From positions 62,001 through 126,000 of the forward strand of contig NZ_BAWH01000007.1 of NCBI RefSeq assembly GCF_000586435.1: a DNA stretch of 64,000 nucleotides, written 5' to 3'. This document shows, piece after piece, positions 21,509 through 32,601 of the stretch (the first letter of the stretch is position 1; each line of letters begins with the position of its first letter). The translations under genes and the position numbers were made by a program. The DNA comes from Psychrobacter sp. JCM 18901 (GTDB lineage Bacteria > Pseudomonadota > Gammaproteobacteria > Pseudomonadales > Moraxellaceae). The notes beneath the pieces were generated by a model that did no database searches, was not told the DNA's origin, and worked only from the letters and a program-made list of their open reading frames with translations.

Positions 21509-23148
21509 TTATTCAACTTTTACACCATCGAAGCGTATTGAACCAAGCGGGCTGATTTTATAATCGACTACGTTTGGTGCGGTGAATACGGTCACTACCG
21601 AGTGTGCCATCGTCGTCCAAGGAAGCTGTTCTTTGAATATCTGCTGAGCTTGCTCATATTCACTGACACGCTCATCTTGATTGTTAATCTGACGGGCATT
21701 GGTCACCAAATTATCGAAGTCTTTATTACACCAGCGCGAGTAGTTGTTACCACCGACCGCGTCACAAGACAATAACGAACCAAGCCAGTTGTCTGGATCA
21801 CCATTGTCGCCAGTCCAACCTGCTAGAATGACATCAGGCTCGCCTTTAGCAGCGCGTTTTAGGTACTCGCCCCACTCATAAGTCACAAGCTTGGTATCGA
21901 CGCCAATCTTCGCCCAATCTGCTTGTAGCATTTCAGCCATTAGCTTGGCATTTGGGTTGTACGGACGCTGAACTGGCATATACCATAGATTGATAGAAAG
22001 ATTATCCGCGCCAGCTTCTTTGATTAGTGCTTTTGCCTTTTCGACGTCGTAAGGCGCATCTTTAAGTGACTCGTCATAGCCCCACTGCGTTGGCGGCATT
22101 GGGTTGGTTGCCTTGAGGCCTTCGCTCTGATAAACCGCATTGATAATAGCGTCTTTGTTGATTGCCATATCTAATGCTTGACGCACTTTAAGATCGCTCA
22201 GTTGAGGTTTTTCTACGTTATAACCGACATAGCGACGTTGAAGCCAGGCTGATCGAGAACAGTGGCTTTACCTGACTTTTTGACAGATTCGATTTCGGCA
22301 GGTTTTGGATAAGCGGACACATGACATTCGCCAGCTTGCACTTTCTGTGCACGAACTGCCGAGTCTTTCGTGATGACAAACACTAGGTTGTCGATATAGA
22401 TGTCGTCTTTATTCCAATAGTCTGGGTTTTTGGTATAACGAATTTGCGCGTCTTTCTGATATGAGGTAAAGACGAAAGGTCCAGTACCGACGGGCTTAGT
22501 ATTGATATCAGCAGCATTGCCAGAGGCTAGCAATTGATCTGCGTACTCAGCAGAACCAATGTAAGCAAAAGGCATTGCTAGGTTCTGTAAGAACGGCGCA
22601 TTGGTTTCGCTAAGGGTGATTTTTACCGTATAGTCGTCAACCTTTTCGATATCAGAGATAATATCAGGTAGCCCCATCCCGACCGAATATGGGAATTCAG
22701 CAGGATAAGCTTTGTTAAATTCAAAGTCTGGGTCAGTGATACGTTCTAGCGTAAAGACAATGTCATCCGCGTTGAAATCGCGAGTCGGAGTAAAGTAGTC
22801 AGTTGTACCGAACTTAACCCCTTTACGTAGATTAAAGGTATAAGTCTTGCCGTCTTCGCTAATATCCCAGCTTTCAGCTAACCCTGGCTGAATTTCAGTT
22901 TCCGCTCTTTTGAATTCTACCAAGCCATTGTAAATAGGGAAGGCACTCGCATCAAAATCCGTACCTGAAGTATATTGCGCTGGATCGAATCCAGCAGGGC
23001 TACCTTCTGAGCAATAGAGCAATGTTTTGGCGGCTTTGGCATCTGAGCTAGCAGCAGAGTCATCCGTAGTTTTGTTGTCTCCACTACAGGCGCTGATACC
23101 TAAGACAAACGTCGCCAACATCGTAAGTTTGAAGAGTGATTTTTGCAT
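21509..23148 (-). CDS. dppA: Periplasmic peptide-binding lipoprotein DppA-like (one indel)
   Basis: The extracytoplasmic solute-binding protein that delivers peptides to DppBCDF. The signal MQKSLFKLTMLATFVLGISAC has a lipobox ending at Cys21, so it is probably a lipoprotein. The SBP family 5 features are GSPAGFDPAQYTSGTDFDASAFPIYNGLVEF, AESWDISEDGKTYTFNLRKGVKF and DADDIVFTL-like NADDIVFTLERI. The frame breaks near 22232, where one G of GG is missing; restoring it joins QPGFNV to GYVGYNVEKPQLSDLKVRQALD. The restored length is about 546 residues. It is the first gene of the operon. Confidence 0.93.
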
Positions 23149-23608
23149 TATTACATCCTATGTAATGGTAGGTAGGTACTCATGTATCCATGCGTTCGTA
23201 CTCGAGCATGAATACGATGAGAAAGCGTTTAGTGACCTCTAAAGTGTCTATCTATGCAGTATTTTATATATACAAAATAAAACATATTAAAGGTTGTTAT
23301 AACTTTAAATTATATAGATGGAAACTAAAAATATAAATAAGTCGTTCGAATATACTCTCTTAATCTGTGATAATGCAAGCGATAAATAGACTAATTTTGA
23401 TAAAAAAAATGCACGGTTTTGTCGTATTTAGTATCAATAAGATATTAAATATAGATTCTATGGCTTTATGTTTGTTTATTCTAAGTAGCAAAGAGGCATA
23501 TTTTTAGATTGCTAATGAGTTACAATGTTACTAAGTGTAAACAATTAGAAATAATAAGGTTATGTCTCTTTGACGTACTCAGCTATAATCCGTTTGTCCA
23601 ACGCAGCA
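23149..23608. other. Intergenic region upstream of dppA
   Basis: An AT-rich 460-bp stretch between dppA and the end of the GMC gene. I see no gene, RNA or clear terminator in it. It should include the dpp promoter. Confidence 0.4.
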
Positions 23609-25238
23609 CTAAACAGGGCTATGATTTGCCTTAATGAGATCGGCTATTTTTTTCGGCAATCATAATAGTTGGCGCATTGGTATTGGCGCTAATAAGCGTT
23701 GGCATCACTGAAGCGTCGATAACTCGTAGTCCGCTCACACCTCGTACCTTTAATTCCAAATCAACCACAGAGCTGTCATCTGAGCCCATGCGGCAGGTGC
23801 CTACTGGATGGTAGATAGTATCTGACTTATTGCGGATATAGCCGAGCATGCCGTCTTTTTCGAGGTAAGGGGCAGGATAGTCTTCAGTGATGTACTTAGC
23901 GAGTGCGGACTCTTGCATGATGGCGCGAGTACGCTCGGCACCGGCAACCATGTACTCTACGTCTTTTGGGTGCGACAGATAGTTTGGATCGATCAAGACG
24001 GCATCGGAGGGGTCGGCTGAGTCCAATCTGACAGTACCTCGACTTTCAGGCCGTAAGTAGCAACTGTGACAAGAGACAGCAAATCCGCGTCTGAGATCGC
24101 GACCGTGCTCTATCACGCGCGAGATGACAAAGTGCAGCTGTGTGTTTGGCCACTCTTTTGGGTCATCACCAACGCTAAAGAACGCACCCGCCTCTGCATA
24201 GTTGGTAGACAGTAACCCTCTACCGTCTTTTCTCCACTGCCGAATGCTTTTGGTCAATGTCGAAATCGATGCCATGCCAATACCGATGACGTCAGTAGTA
24301 TTGACCTCGTAATCAAAGACGACGTCTAAGTGATCCTGCAAATTGCCACCGACTTCAGGTGCATTTACCACCACATCGATACCATGAGACTGCAAATGAT
24401 CTGCAGGGCCGATACCTGAGAGCATCAGAACTTTGGGTGAACCAAATGCGCCACCTGATAGTAGGACTTCATGACGCGCCGTGACAGTATGTTCGACACC
24501 GTCTTTTTCGTAGACGACGCCTGTCGCTTGATTGTCTTCAATAATGACGCGGTTAGCCTGTGCATGAGTGATAACAGTCAGGTTGGCACGGTTTTGTACA
24601 GGATGTAGATAGGCGGCCGCGGCAGAACAGCGTTGGCCTTGTTTTTCACCATGGAAATGAGTGACTTGATACAACCCTGTACCGTCTTGCTTTTCGCTAT
24701 TAAAGTCAGGGTTGTGATCTAGGCCATTGGCAATCGCAGCTTCTACGAATGCTTTGGAGATGTTTCGTGGACTGAGTAGGTCGCTAACATGCAGCGGCCC
24801 GCTATCACCATGTAGAGCATCGCTACCACGAACGTTGTTTTCAGCTTTGATAAAGTAAGGCAATACATCGTCAAATCCCCAGCCAGTACAGCCTTGCTCT
24901 ACCCAGCGCTCATAATCTAGTTTACTACCGCGTGTGTAGATCATGGCATTGATCGCTGATGAGCCGCCCAGACATTGTCCACGCGGCTGAAAACCTTTAC
25001 GGTTATTAAGGTGCTCTTGCGGGGTGGTGTGAAAGCACCAATTGTTTAATTTCAGCGGTTTACCAGGAACCATAAGAATCAGTCCAGCAGGTACGCGTAC
25101 TGCTAGATCTTTGCCCTCACCGCCGTATTCTAATAAACAAACACTGATATCTGGGTTTTCAGTGAGACGGCTAGCGAGCACGCAACCCGCCGAACCTCCT
25201 CCGACGATGACATAGTCAAATGTTGTGTCAAATTCCAT
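23609..25238 (-). CDS. GMC-family FAD alcohol/choline dehydrogenase (one indel at the C-terminus)
   Basis: A flavoprotein that oxidises an alcohol to an aldehyde. The FAD motif [19 protein letters not shown] is at about 7-25, the GMC signature 1 [18 protein letters not shown] near 83-100, and signature 2 [17 protein letters not shown] near 265. The C-terminal catalytic stretch [10 protein letters not shown] and [14 protein letters not shown] are present. The T7 run 23647-23653 shifts the last codons; read as six it ends [15 protein letters not shown] at stop 23609-23611, giving about 542 residues. It resembles AlkJ-type alcohol dehydrogenases as much as BetA; a separate betA lies at 37.6 kb. 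Neighbouring alcohol and aldehyde dehydrogenase genes support a role in alcohol use. Confidence 0.85.
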
Positions 25239-25428
25239 TTTATATTCCTTATAGCATCCATGCTAATTAAAATAGGGTACGCTTTACAGTAACTATTATT
25301 CTGCTGAAATAATAAAATAAAAATGACTCTGCGGTATCTGTTTGCGTCAATATCGTAGGACAAGCGAAGACTGTTATATTCGGTACATCGTCTGGAATTA
25401 ATGCTACTTAATGTTGCGTCAAACGTCC

Positions 25429-25755
25429 TTATATCGCACAGATTTCTGAGCGTACGATAAAGCGTTTGCCTTCAGGGATTTCTAACGAAAAACTCGCACC
25501 GCGCCCATTGACGACATCAATGGTGAGATCCGTATGTTGCCATAGATTGTATTGTGCCTTACCCATATAAAATGGACAGCCAGCAAGCTCACCAACCAAC
25601 ACATCCTGACCACCCACTTTGAACTCTCCTAATGGATAGCACATGGGCGAGCTACCGTCACAGCAGCCACCTGATTGATGAAACATCAGCTCACCGTGCT
25701 TAGATTTCAATAGCTCAATTAACGCTTTACAAGATTCTGTTGCTGCCAGTTTCAT
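25429..25755 (-). CDS. DUF779 protein (acetaldehyde dehydrogenase-linked)
   Basis: A small cytoplasmic protein of the DUF779 family, usually encoded beside AldB/ExaC-type acetaldehyde dehydrogenases; its function is unknown. The Cys-rich motif HQSGGCCDGSSPMCYP near 32-48 and the later GCPFYMGKAQYNLW and GRGASFSLEIPEGKRF are diagnostic. An AAGGAG lies 6 nt before ATG 25755, so I use MKLAATESCK rather than the upstream ATG at 25779. The length is 108 residues. Confidence 0.85.
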   Translation of the reverse strand: MKLAATESCKALIELLKSKHGELMFHQSGGCCDGSSPMCYPLGEFKVGGQDVLVGELAGCPFYMGKAQYNLWQHTDLTIDVVNGRGASFSLEIPEGKRFIVRSEICAI

Positions 25756-25828
25756 ATCGTACTCCTTCTTATGGCCCATCCATGGTTTATATAATTGCTC
25801 TCTAGTATCAGTATGCCACAGTCAAATC

Positions 25829-25893
25829 AAAAAGGTCGCATCATCTTCAGACACATCACAACTGGCATATGACTAAAAAGATACGACCTTCGG
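25829..25893 (-). terminator. Possible terminator between adhP and the DUF779 gene
   Basis: On the minus strand AAGGTCGTATC pairs with GATGCGACCTT around a loop of about 43 nt and is followed by a short T run. The large loop makes termination uncertain. Confidence 0.35.
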
Positions 25894-25955
25894 CTGATAA
25901 TTGACAGTTGGAATAACTATGTAATAAGCTTATAACACTGTCATTTTACTATCCG

Positions 25956-26984
25956 TTATTGATTATAGTCGATGACGATACGACCTTCGATTTTGCCATT
26001 ACGCATCCGCTCAAAAATATCATTGATGTTCTCTAACGGCTCAGCTTTGACGGTCGCTTTGACTTTGCCAGCCGCTGCCATATCTAGCGACTCTTGTAAG
26101 TCAAGACGTGTGCCAACGATAGAGCCGCGTATGGTGATACCATTGAGTACAGTATCAAAGATTGACACCGGGAAGTCGCCAGTGGGGAGCCCGTTACATA
26201 CTAAAGTACCACCGCGACGTAACATGCTTAAGGCTTGATCAAAAGCTTTTGATGATACTGCAGTGACTAACACGCCATGAGCGCCACCGATTTTTTCTTG
26301 TAGCAACTCGCCTGGGTCTGTATTTTTGGCATTTACCGTCACTGTTGCCCCCAGCTTTTTGGCGAATTCAAGTTTTTCGTCATCAATATCAACAGCAGCA
26401 ACATTGAGCCCCATGGCAATGGCATATTGTACAGCCATGTGACCAAGGCCGCCGATACCTGAAATAACAACCCAGTCGCCTGGCTTGGTGTCGGTCATTT
26501 TAAGACCTTTATATACCGTGACGCCCGCACATAAAACAGGGGCAATCTCAATGGAGTCGACACTCTCAGGAATAATGCCAACATAGTTGGCATCTGCAAG
26601 GACGTATTCTGCAAAGCTACCGTTCACTGAGTAACCAGAGTTTTCTTGCTTTTTACATAAGGTTTCCCAGCCACCCAAGCAATGCGTACAGTGACCACAA
26701 GCAGAGTATAGCCATGGCACACCAACGCGGTCACCTGCTTTGAGATGAGTTACGCCGTCACCGACCGCCGTGATCACGCCAACACCTTCATGGCCTGGGA
26801 TAAATGGTGGGCTTGGCTTAACAGGCCAGTCCCCCTCAACCGCATGCAAATCAGTATGACAGACGCCTGAGGCGTGCATTTTGACAACTATTTGCCCAGC
26901 ACCTGCGGTTGGAATGTCGACTTCTTCGATTTTTAAGTCTTGACCGAACTCATGTAATACAGCGGCTTTCATTTTGTTAGTCAT
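25956..26984 (-). CDS. adhP: Zinc-dependent alcohol dehydrogenase AdhP
   Basis: A medium-chain NAD-dependent alcohol dehydrogenase that converts ethanol or similar alcohols to aldehydes. Catalytic zinc ligands lie in [16 protein letters not shown] near 40-55 and GHEGVGVI near 70; the structural zinc site is the four-Cys [20 protein letters not shown]. The Rossmann motif [13 protein letters not shown] is near 175. The start at ATG 26984 ([15 protein letters not shown]) gives 342 residues, the usual length; an upstream extension to 27047 has no family resemblance. It follows the acetaldehyde dehydrogenase on the same strand, so ethanol would be taken to acetate. Confidence 0.93.
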   Translation of the reverse strand: MTNKMKAAVLHEFGQDLKIEEVDIPTAGAGQIVVKMHASGVCHTDLHAVEGDWPVKPSPPFIPGHEGVGVITAVGDGVTHLKAGDRVGVPWLYSACGHCTHCLGGWETLCKKQENSGYSVNGSFAEYVLADANYVGIIPESVDSIEIAPVLCAGVTVYKGLKMTDTKPGDWVVISGIGGLGHMAVQYAIAMGLNVAAVDIDDEKLEFAKKLGATVTVNAKNTDPGELLQEKIGGAHGVLVTAVSSKAFDQALSMLRRGGTLVCNGLPTGDFPVSIFDTVLNGITIRGSIVGTRLDLQESLDMAAAGKVKATVKAEPLENINDIFERMRNGKIEGRIVIDYNQ

Positions 26985-27167
26985 AATAAGCTCTCTTTTA
27001 TGGGTGATTGATAAATGTTGATATAAAAAGTTGTTGCGATATTGCATTCAAAATATGCAAACACCTTATTTTGAACGCAAGACTGCTACAAATTTTTCCT
27101 GCTGTGCGCCTAAGCGCATTAGAGGATATAAAAATTCGTCTCAGTTTTTTATTTAGATCGTTGTAGC

Positions 27168-27201
27168 GAGCGGGCTATGTAACACTTGTGATAACCCGCT
27201 C
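27168..27201 (-). promoter_or_regulatory. Strong hairpin between the aldehyde dehydrogenase gene and adhP
   Basis: GAGCGGGTTAT and ATAGCCCGCTC (minus strand) form an 11-bp stem with one G-T pair and a 12-nt loop. No T run follows, so it may act as a partial terminator or mRNA-end stabiliser. Confidence 0.5.
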
Positions 27202-27220
27202 CATGATTAGGAATGATGGT

Positions 27221-28743
27221 TTAGAAGAAGCCCATTTTTTTCTGACTGTACGACACCAGCATGTTTTTGGTTTGCTGATAGTGGTCGAGCATCATTAAAT
27301 GGTTTTCACGTCCGATACCAGATTGTTTGTAACCACCGAACGCCGAATGTGATGGATAAATATGATAGCAGTTGGTCCATACGCGGCCTGCTTGGATACC
27401 ACGTCCGAAGCGATATGCTTGTGTACACTACGTCCATACACCAGCGCCTAAACCATACAAGGTGTCATTGGCAATCTGCATGGCTTCGTCATCGTCTTTA
27501 AAAGTAGTCACGGCAAGGACAGGTCCAAAGATCTCTTCTTGGAACACGCGCATGTCGTTGGTGCCCTCAAAGATCGTTGGCTTGACGTAGTAACCGTCTG
27601 TCAAGTCGCCATCGTGCTTAGCTTGCTCTCCGCCGACGAGCACTTTTGCGCCTTCTTTTTTACCGATGTCGAGATAAGATAGAATTTTCTCTAATTGATC
27701 TGAGCTGGCTTGCGCGCCAATCATGGTGTCGGTATCTAATGGGTTACCCATCTTGATGGCTTCAACGCGGGCGATACAGCGTTTGATGAACTCATCATAG
27801 ATGCTCTCATGAACGAGTGCCCGCGATGGACAGGTGCAGATTTCACCTTGGTTCAGCGCGAACATCACTAGACCTTCGACCGCTTTGTCCAAGAAGTCAT
27901 CGTCCTCATCATAACATCGGCAAAGAAGATGTTAGGGCTTTTGCCACCAAGCTCTAACGTCACTGGAATGATGTTTTCGCTCGCGTACTGCATAATGAGG
28001 CGGCCAGTGGTAGTCTCACCAGTGAAGGCAACTTTATTGATACGAGGGTTTGAGGCAAGTGGTTTACCCGCTTCGACACCAAAGCCATTGACGACGTTTA
28101 GCACGCCCTTTGGCAAAATGTCAGCGATACCGATGGTCTCTAACATGAACAGAATAGAAACTGGCGTCTGTTCGGCTGGCTTTAGAACGACACAGTTACC
28201 AGCAGCAAGGGCAGGTGCTAGCTTCCAAACGGCCATTAGGATAGGAAAGTTCCAAGGAATGATTTGACCGACGACACCAAGTGGCTCATGAAAATGATAA
28301 GCCACAGTGTCTTCGTCAATCTGACTGATACCGCCTTCTTGTGCGCGAATGGCGCTGGCAAAATAACGGAAGTGATCAATGGCTAGAGGGATGTCGGCTG
28401 CGAGTGTCTCACGAACAGGTTTGCCGTTTTCGTAACATTCGGCAATCGCAATCGCTTCTAGGTTGGCTTCCATGCTGTCAGCAATTTTGAGTAACAAGTT
28501 GGCACGTTCAGTAACACTGGTCTTGCCCCATGCGTCTTTGGCAGCATGCGCCGCGTCTAGGGCTTTTTCGATATCGGCTTCTTTTGAGCGGGCTACTTGG
28601 CAAATAGTTTTACCATCGATGGGGCTTGTGTTATCAAAATACTCTCCATCGATAGGAGCGGTCCACTCACCATTAATAAAGTTATCGTATTTTTCGCGGA
28701 ACTGAACAGGGCTACCTTCCGTATTGGGATTTGCATACAGCAT
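27221..28743 (-). CDS. Acetaldehyde dehydrogenase, AldB/ExaC type (broken by indels)
   Basis: NAD-dependent oxidation of acetaldehyde to acetate. The N-terminus [42 protein letters not shown] near 150, the catalytic Glu in [13 protein letters not shown] near 260 and the catalytic Cys in [16 protein letters not shown] are characteristic. The frame breaks near 27910 (one G missing; restored [15 protein letters not shown]). Near 27428-27430 an in-frame TAG follows GAGVWT; three bases seem to be missing there (expected WTRSVHKAYRFGRG), after which the frame continues to [14 protein letters not shown]. The restored length is about 508 residues. AAGGAGTG precedes the start. It heads a group with adhP and the DUF779 gene. 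Confidence 0.88.
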
Positions 28744-29252
28744 GAAACACTCCTTGTTGTGTTGTTTGTTTTATCGGATAATACAAGCGCAATTTTATCT
28801 ATCCTAATATCTGTTATCGCAAAACAATATCAGTTGATGTTGTGATTGATTAACATCAATTGCTCTCTGTACACGTTTCATACTACTCGGCTTCTGCTGA
28901 TAATCATACTAAAATTTTATAATGACTGATGAGTTAACACATAACAGGAAGTTTGCTTTAATGGCCATGATTTTATTGCTGTAAAGCCTAGAATGCATAG
29001 GCTTGGTATTTATGATCAAAGCAGATACTTTACGGACAAAATTAAAAGATAAGCTATTGATTTTTTGCATTTATAAAAAAATAAAGCATTTTTTTATCTA
29101 TATTCTATTGACAATTGTTTATTTTATTGTCGATACCTCAAGGTTGCACAGCCCGCAAATTTTAGGTGATTTTAGGCAAATGTTGCGTTTTTTTCCATTA
29201 TGATGATAGTTTTATTATTCTCTTTTTTCACATTACTGGCTGGTTTGAATCT
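28744..29252. other. Intergenic region between divergent aldehyde dehydrogenase and helicase genes
   Basis: About 510 very AT-rich bases with no convincing gene. Promoters for both flanking genes must lie here, but I could not identify an alcohol-responsive operator. Confidence 0.4.
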
Positions 29253-31201
29253 ATGCGTCAATCTTCTGCTCTCGATATCTTAAAAACAGGTCAAAATGTC
29301 TTTTTAACGGGCTCAGCAGGCTCAGGTAAGACCTATACGCTCAATCAATATATTGATTATCTACGCGCTCGCCGTGTGCCTGTTGCGGTGACTGCCAGTA
29401 CCGGTATTGCTGCCACACACATGAACGGCACAACGATTCATAGTTGGTCGGGTATTGGTATCAAGGATGAGCTGTCTGATCGAGATTTGACAAATTTATC
29501 ACGCAAGCAGTTCTTAGCAGACAGACTAAAAGACACGGCTGTGTTGGTTATTGACGAAATATCGATGCTACATGCCAAGCAGCTCAATTTGGTCAGCCAA
29601 GTCCTCAAGCATGTCCGCAAAAATAACAAAGCCTTTGGTGGTATACAAGTCGTTGTCGCAGGAGACTTCTTTCAGTTACCACCGATTGGCAGTAAAGGTG
29701 AGACGAATCGTGAAAAATTTGCCTTTATGTCTGAGGCGTGGCTCGATGCCAAGTTCCATATTTGCTATCTGTCAGAGCAGCATAGACAAGTCAGTGACGC
29801 GGCGAATGGCGGGCTTGATCTAGATGATATTCTCAATCAAATCCGTCGTCAGGAAGTGACGTTTGAGGCGATTGCCGCTTTAGAGAACACGCATGACCAA
29901 AGCGTCGATATCAAGCGTACCCGTCTGTATACCCACAATCTCAATGTCAATAAAATCAATGACAAAGAGCTGGCTGCGCTCGACGGTGAGATGATGCGCT
30001 TTGAGGCGACGACCACTGGCGATAGCAAGCTGGTTGAAACCTTGAAAAAAACCGTACGTACGCAAGATGAGTTGATTCTAAAAGTTGGCTCAAAGGTCAT
30101 GTTTATCAAAAACAATGCTGAGCTTGGCGTGTCTAATGGGACGATGGGTGAGCTGATTGGTTTTGCTGCCGTCAAAGTGGATGACAGTAAAGACAACAGT
30201 GAGGCATTGATCGAAAATAACATTGATGCGGACCGTGAAGATACTGACGAAACCACGGATAAACAGACGACCAAGGGTAAAAAAAGCGCTGCTAAAAAAA
30301 GAAGCCGATAAGCCAAAAGCAAAGAAAGCGGCGACGCAAAAAAATGCCTGTCGTGCGGCTTAATTCAGGACGAGAAGTCATCGCTGAACCTGAAGAATGG
30401 ATCATCGAAGATGAAACGGGCGATGTGCTGGCAAGTTATTTACAAGTACCGCTCTGTCTAGCATGGGCAATCACCATTCATAAATCGCAAGGCATGACCC
30501 TTGACGCGGCTGAGATTGATTTATCGCGTACCTTTGAGCTTGGGCAAGGCTATGTGGCCTTGTCACGTCTCAAGTCGCTGGCAGGATTGCAGCTGCTGGG
30601 TATGAATGACATGAGCTTGCAACTTGATCCATTAGCACGCGGCGCAGACAAGCGATTTTTGGTGCTGTCTGACGAAGCTGATGCCAACTATGCCATGCTC
30701 GATGAAGAAAGCATGCAGCAGGCACATGAGAAGTTTGTCTTAAAGTCAGGTGGTACGCTCAGTCAATCCGTGATTGATGCCTATGCCGCGCTGCAAAAAA
30801 AGCGCCGCGAACAGCAGCAAGCGCAAATAGATAAAAAGCAAAAACAGGGCAATCAGGTCTCTGATAAGTCAGAAAGCACCTTGCGTGCAACCCGAGTGTT
30901 ATTGGAGGAGAGTTTGACCATTGCGGAGATTTCAGAAGCACGTCAATTGTCACAATCGACCATCATGCGCCATATCGGTGAGCTAAAATCACAAGATCCG
31001 AGTCTTGCCTGCGATCATCTGCGTCCAGATGATGAGGTGATGACAGCCGTAGGTAATGCCTATGTCGCCATTAAAGTCGCCAATAATCCAAATGACTTCA
31101 ATGATGACGGTAGCATCAAGCTGCGTCCGATATATGATCATCTCAAGCAAAGCATTGACTACAATACCATTCGCCTCGCATTGATTTTTATCACCCCATA
31201 G
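29253..31201 (+). CDS. PIF1-like superfamily 1 helicase with C-terminal HTH (two indels)
   Basis: A DNA-dependent ATPase/helicase of the PIF1/RecD-like group. Walker A is VFLTGSAGSGKTYT near 17-30, TASTGIAATHMNGTTIHSW is motif Ia, LVIDEISML is Walker B near 100, and VVAGDFFQLPPI is motif III. After the break, YLQVPLCLAWAITIHKSQGMTLD and GQGYVALSRLKSLAGLQLL are the C-terminal helicase motifs. A Lys/Ala-rich linker holds the A7 runs 30294-30300 and 30338-30344; reading each as A6 restores one frame of about 648 residues. The C-terminal 90 residues (LTIAEISEARQLSQSTIMRHI) look like a RecQ-type winged-helix or HTH. Its exact role is unknown. Confidence 0.82.
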
Positions 31202-31348
31202 TTTTGCTGCCTATAATTTTATTGCCTATAACTTTGTTACCTTTATTTTTATAGGCTTTAATTTTACTATTTTTTAGTATTCAGCAATCATTAGCGCACT
31301 CAACGTGATAACGCTCAGTTTTTACCCCCATTTATAGCGATACCCTTT

Positions 31349-32509
31349 ATGTACGATGTTATGCCTGATTTTTCGAGCGCTACTTATCAATTGACCTCTG
31401 ACCCGATAGCGGCGACGTATCGTACCACTGGTGAGCACTCACAGCCATTGAGAGTGGCTATCAATGGTTTTGGTCGTATAGGGCGCAATGTACTTCGTGC
31501 TTTGTTAGAGCGCTTTGAAGTGTTGGGCCGCGCGATTCATGTAGTGGCAATTAATGATTTAGCGCCAGCGGATATCTTATTGCATTTATTGAAGTTTGAC
31601 AGCACACATGGCCGCCTCAGTCGATTAGGGGTAAATGCTGAAATTGTAGAGAGTGAGTCAGTTGATACGAGCAAGACTGAGCTCTGTCTGACTAAGAATA
31701 ATCTAACTTACTGTATCAATATGCTATCAGAGCCTGATCCCAAAAATTTACCTTGGCAGTCGCTAGGGGTCGATGTGGTTTTAGAGTGTACTGGGCATTT
31801 TCGCTCGTATGAGCAAGCGACGCTACACATCCATGCAGGCGCACAGCAAGTAATCATTGGTGCAGCACCATTCGATGATGTGGATGCCTGTATCGTCATG
31901 GGCGTGAATACCGATGCGCTCACGCTTGAGCTACCGATTATCTCTAGTGTTTCTTGTACCACGCAGGCATTGGTGCCGTTGATTTATACGCTAGATAAGG
32001 CATTTGGTGTGCAGTCCGCCATGATGACAGAGATTCATGCAGTCACTGCCGATCAGACAGTGCTGGATCAAGCACATCGAGATCCAAGACGGGCGCGCGC
32101 TTCTGGCTATAATATTATCCCAACGACATCCAGTAGTATCGCTGCGACAGAGCGGGTGCTACCAGCCATGGTCGGCAAGATAAATGGGCATTCGATACGG
32201 GTGCCCACTATCGACGTGGCTGCGATTGATGTCACCTTTGTGTTTGATACGCCAGATGTCGATGTCGAGACAGTGCGAGAAGTACTTAAATCTGCCAGTC
32301 AGGCGCATTTGCATGACATTATGGCTTATACCGATGAGCCATTGGTATCTAGTGACTTTATCCATCAGACTGAGTCGCTTATCATTGATGGGCAACAGCT
32401 TATGCAAGTGGGTGGTCAATATAAGGTTTTTGCATGGTATGATAATGAATGGGGTTATGCCAATAGGTTGCTCGATATGTGCTTACATCTGGCCTCAAGC
32501 AAGCGATAA
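31349..32509 (+). CDS. GAPDH-family dehydrogenase (GapA/Epd-like) with variant active site
   Basis: An NAD-dependent sugar-phosphate dehydrogenase; glyceraldehyde-3-phosphate or erythrose-4-phosphate is the likely substrate. LRVAINGFGRIGRNVLRAL starts at residue 34 after an unusual N-terminal extension. The active-site Cys lies in SSVSCTTQ where the family normally has SNASCTTN. The catalytic His is in TEIHAVTADQTVLDQAHRDPRRARA, and YDNEWGYANRLLD closes the fold. The restored comparison with Epd is good in VRVPTI-like IRVPTIDVAAIDVTF. At 386 residues it is about 45 longer than usual. It is not linked to pgk or tkt here. A second, standard gap gene probably exists elsewhere; that is inference. 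Confidence 0.8.
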   Translation: MYDVMPDFSSATYQLTSDPIAATYRTTGEHSQPLRVAINGFGRIGRNVLRALLERFEVLGRAIHVVAINDLAPADILLHLLKFDSTHGRLSRLGVNAEIVESESVDTSKTELCLTKNNLTYCINMLSEPDPKNLPWQSLGVDVVLECTGHFRSYEQATLHIHAGAQQVIIGAAPFDDVDACIVMGVNTDALTLELPIISSVSCTTQALVPLIYTLDKAFGVQSAMMTEIHAVTADQTVLDQAHRDPRRARASGYNIIPTTSSSIAATERVLPAMVGKINGHSIRVPTIDVAAIDVTFVFDTPDVDVETVREVLKSASQAHLHDIMAYTDEPLVSSDFIHQTESLIIDGQQLMQVGGQYKVFAWYDNEWGYANRLLDMCLHLASSKR

Positions 32510-32562
32510 TGCACCAATTTACAAGCATTCGAAAATTAATTGGATTTTTTTAGTTTAGGGGC

Positions 32563-32590
32563 TTGCATTATAAAATGATATCTATATAAT
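32563..32590 (+). promoter_or_regulatory. Sigma-70-type promoter of tRNA-Ser
   Basis: TTGCAT (32563-32568) and TATAAT (32585-32590) are separated by 16 bp. The tRNA begins 12 nt after the -10 hexamer. Confidence 0.75.
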
Positions 32591-32601
32591 GATGCACCAA
32601 T

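Noticed and set aside
29003..29203. Small hydrophobic open frame upstream of the helicase
   Set aside because: It is very AT-rich, has no ribosome-binding site and ends in the helicase leader; chance frame.
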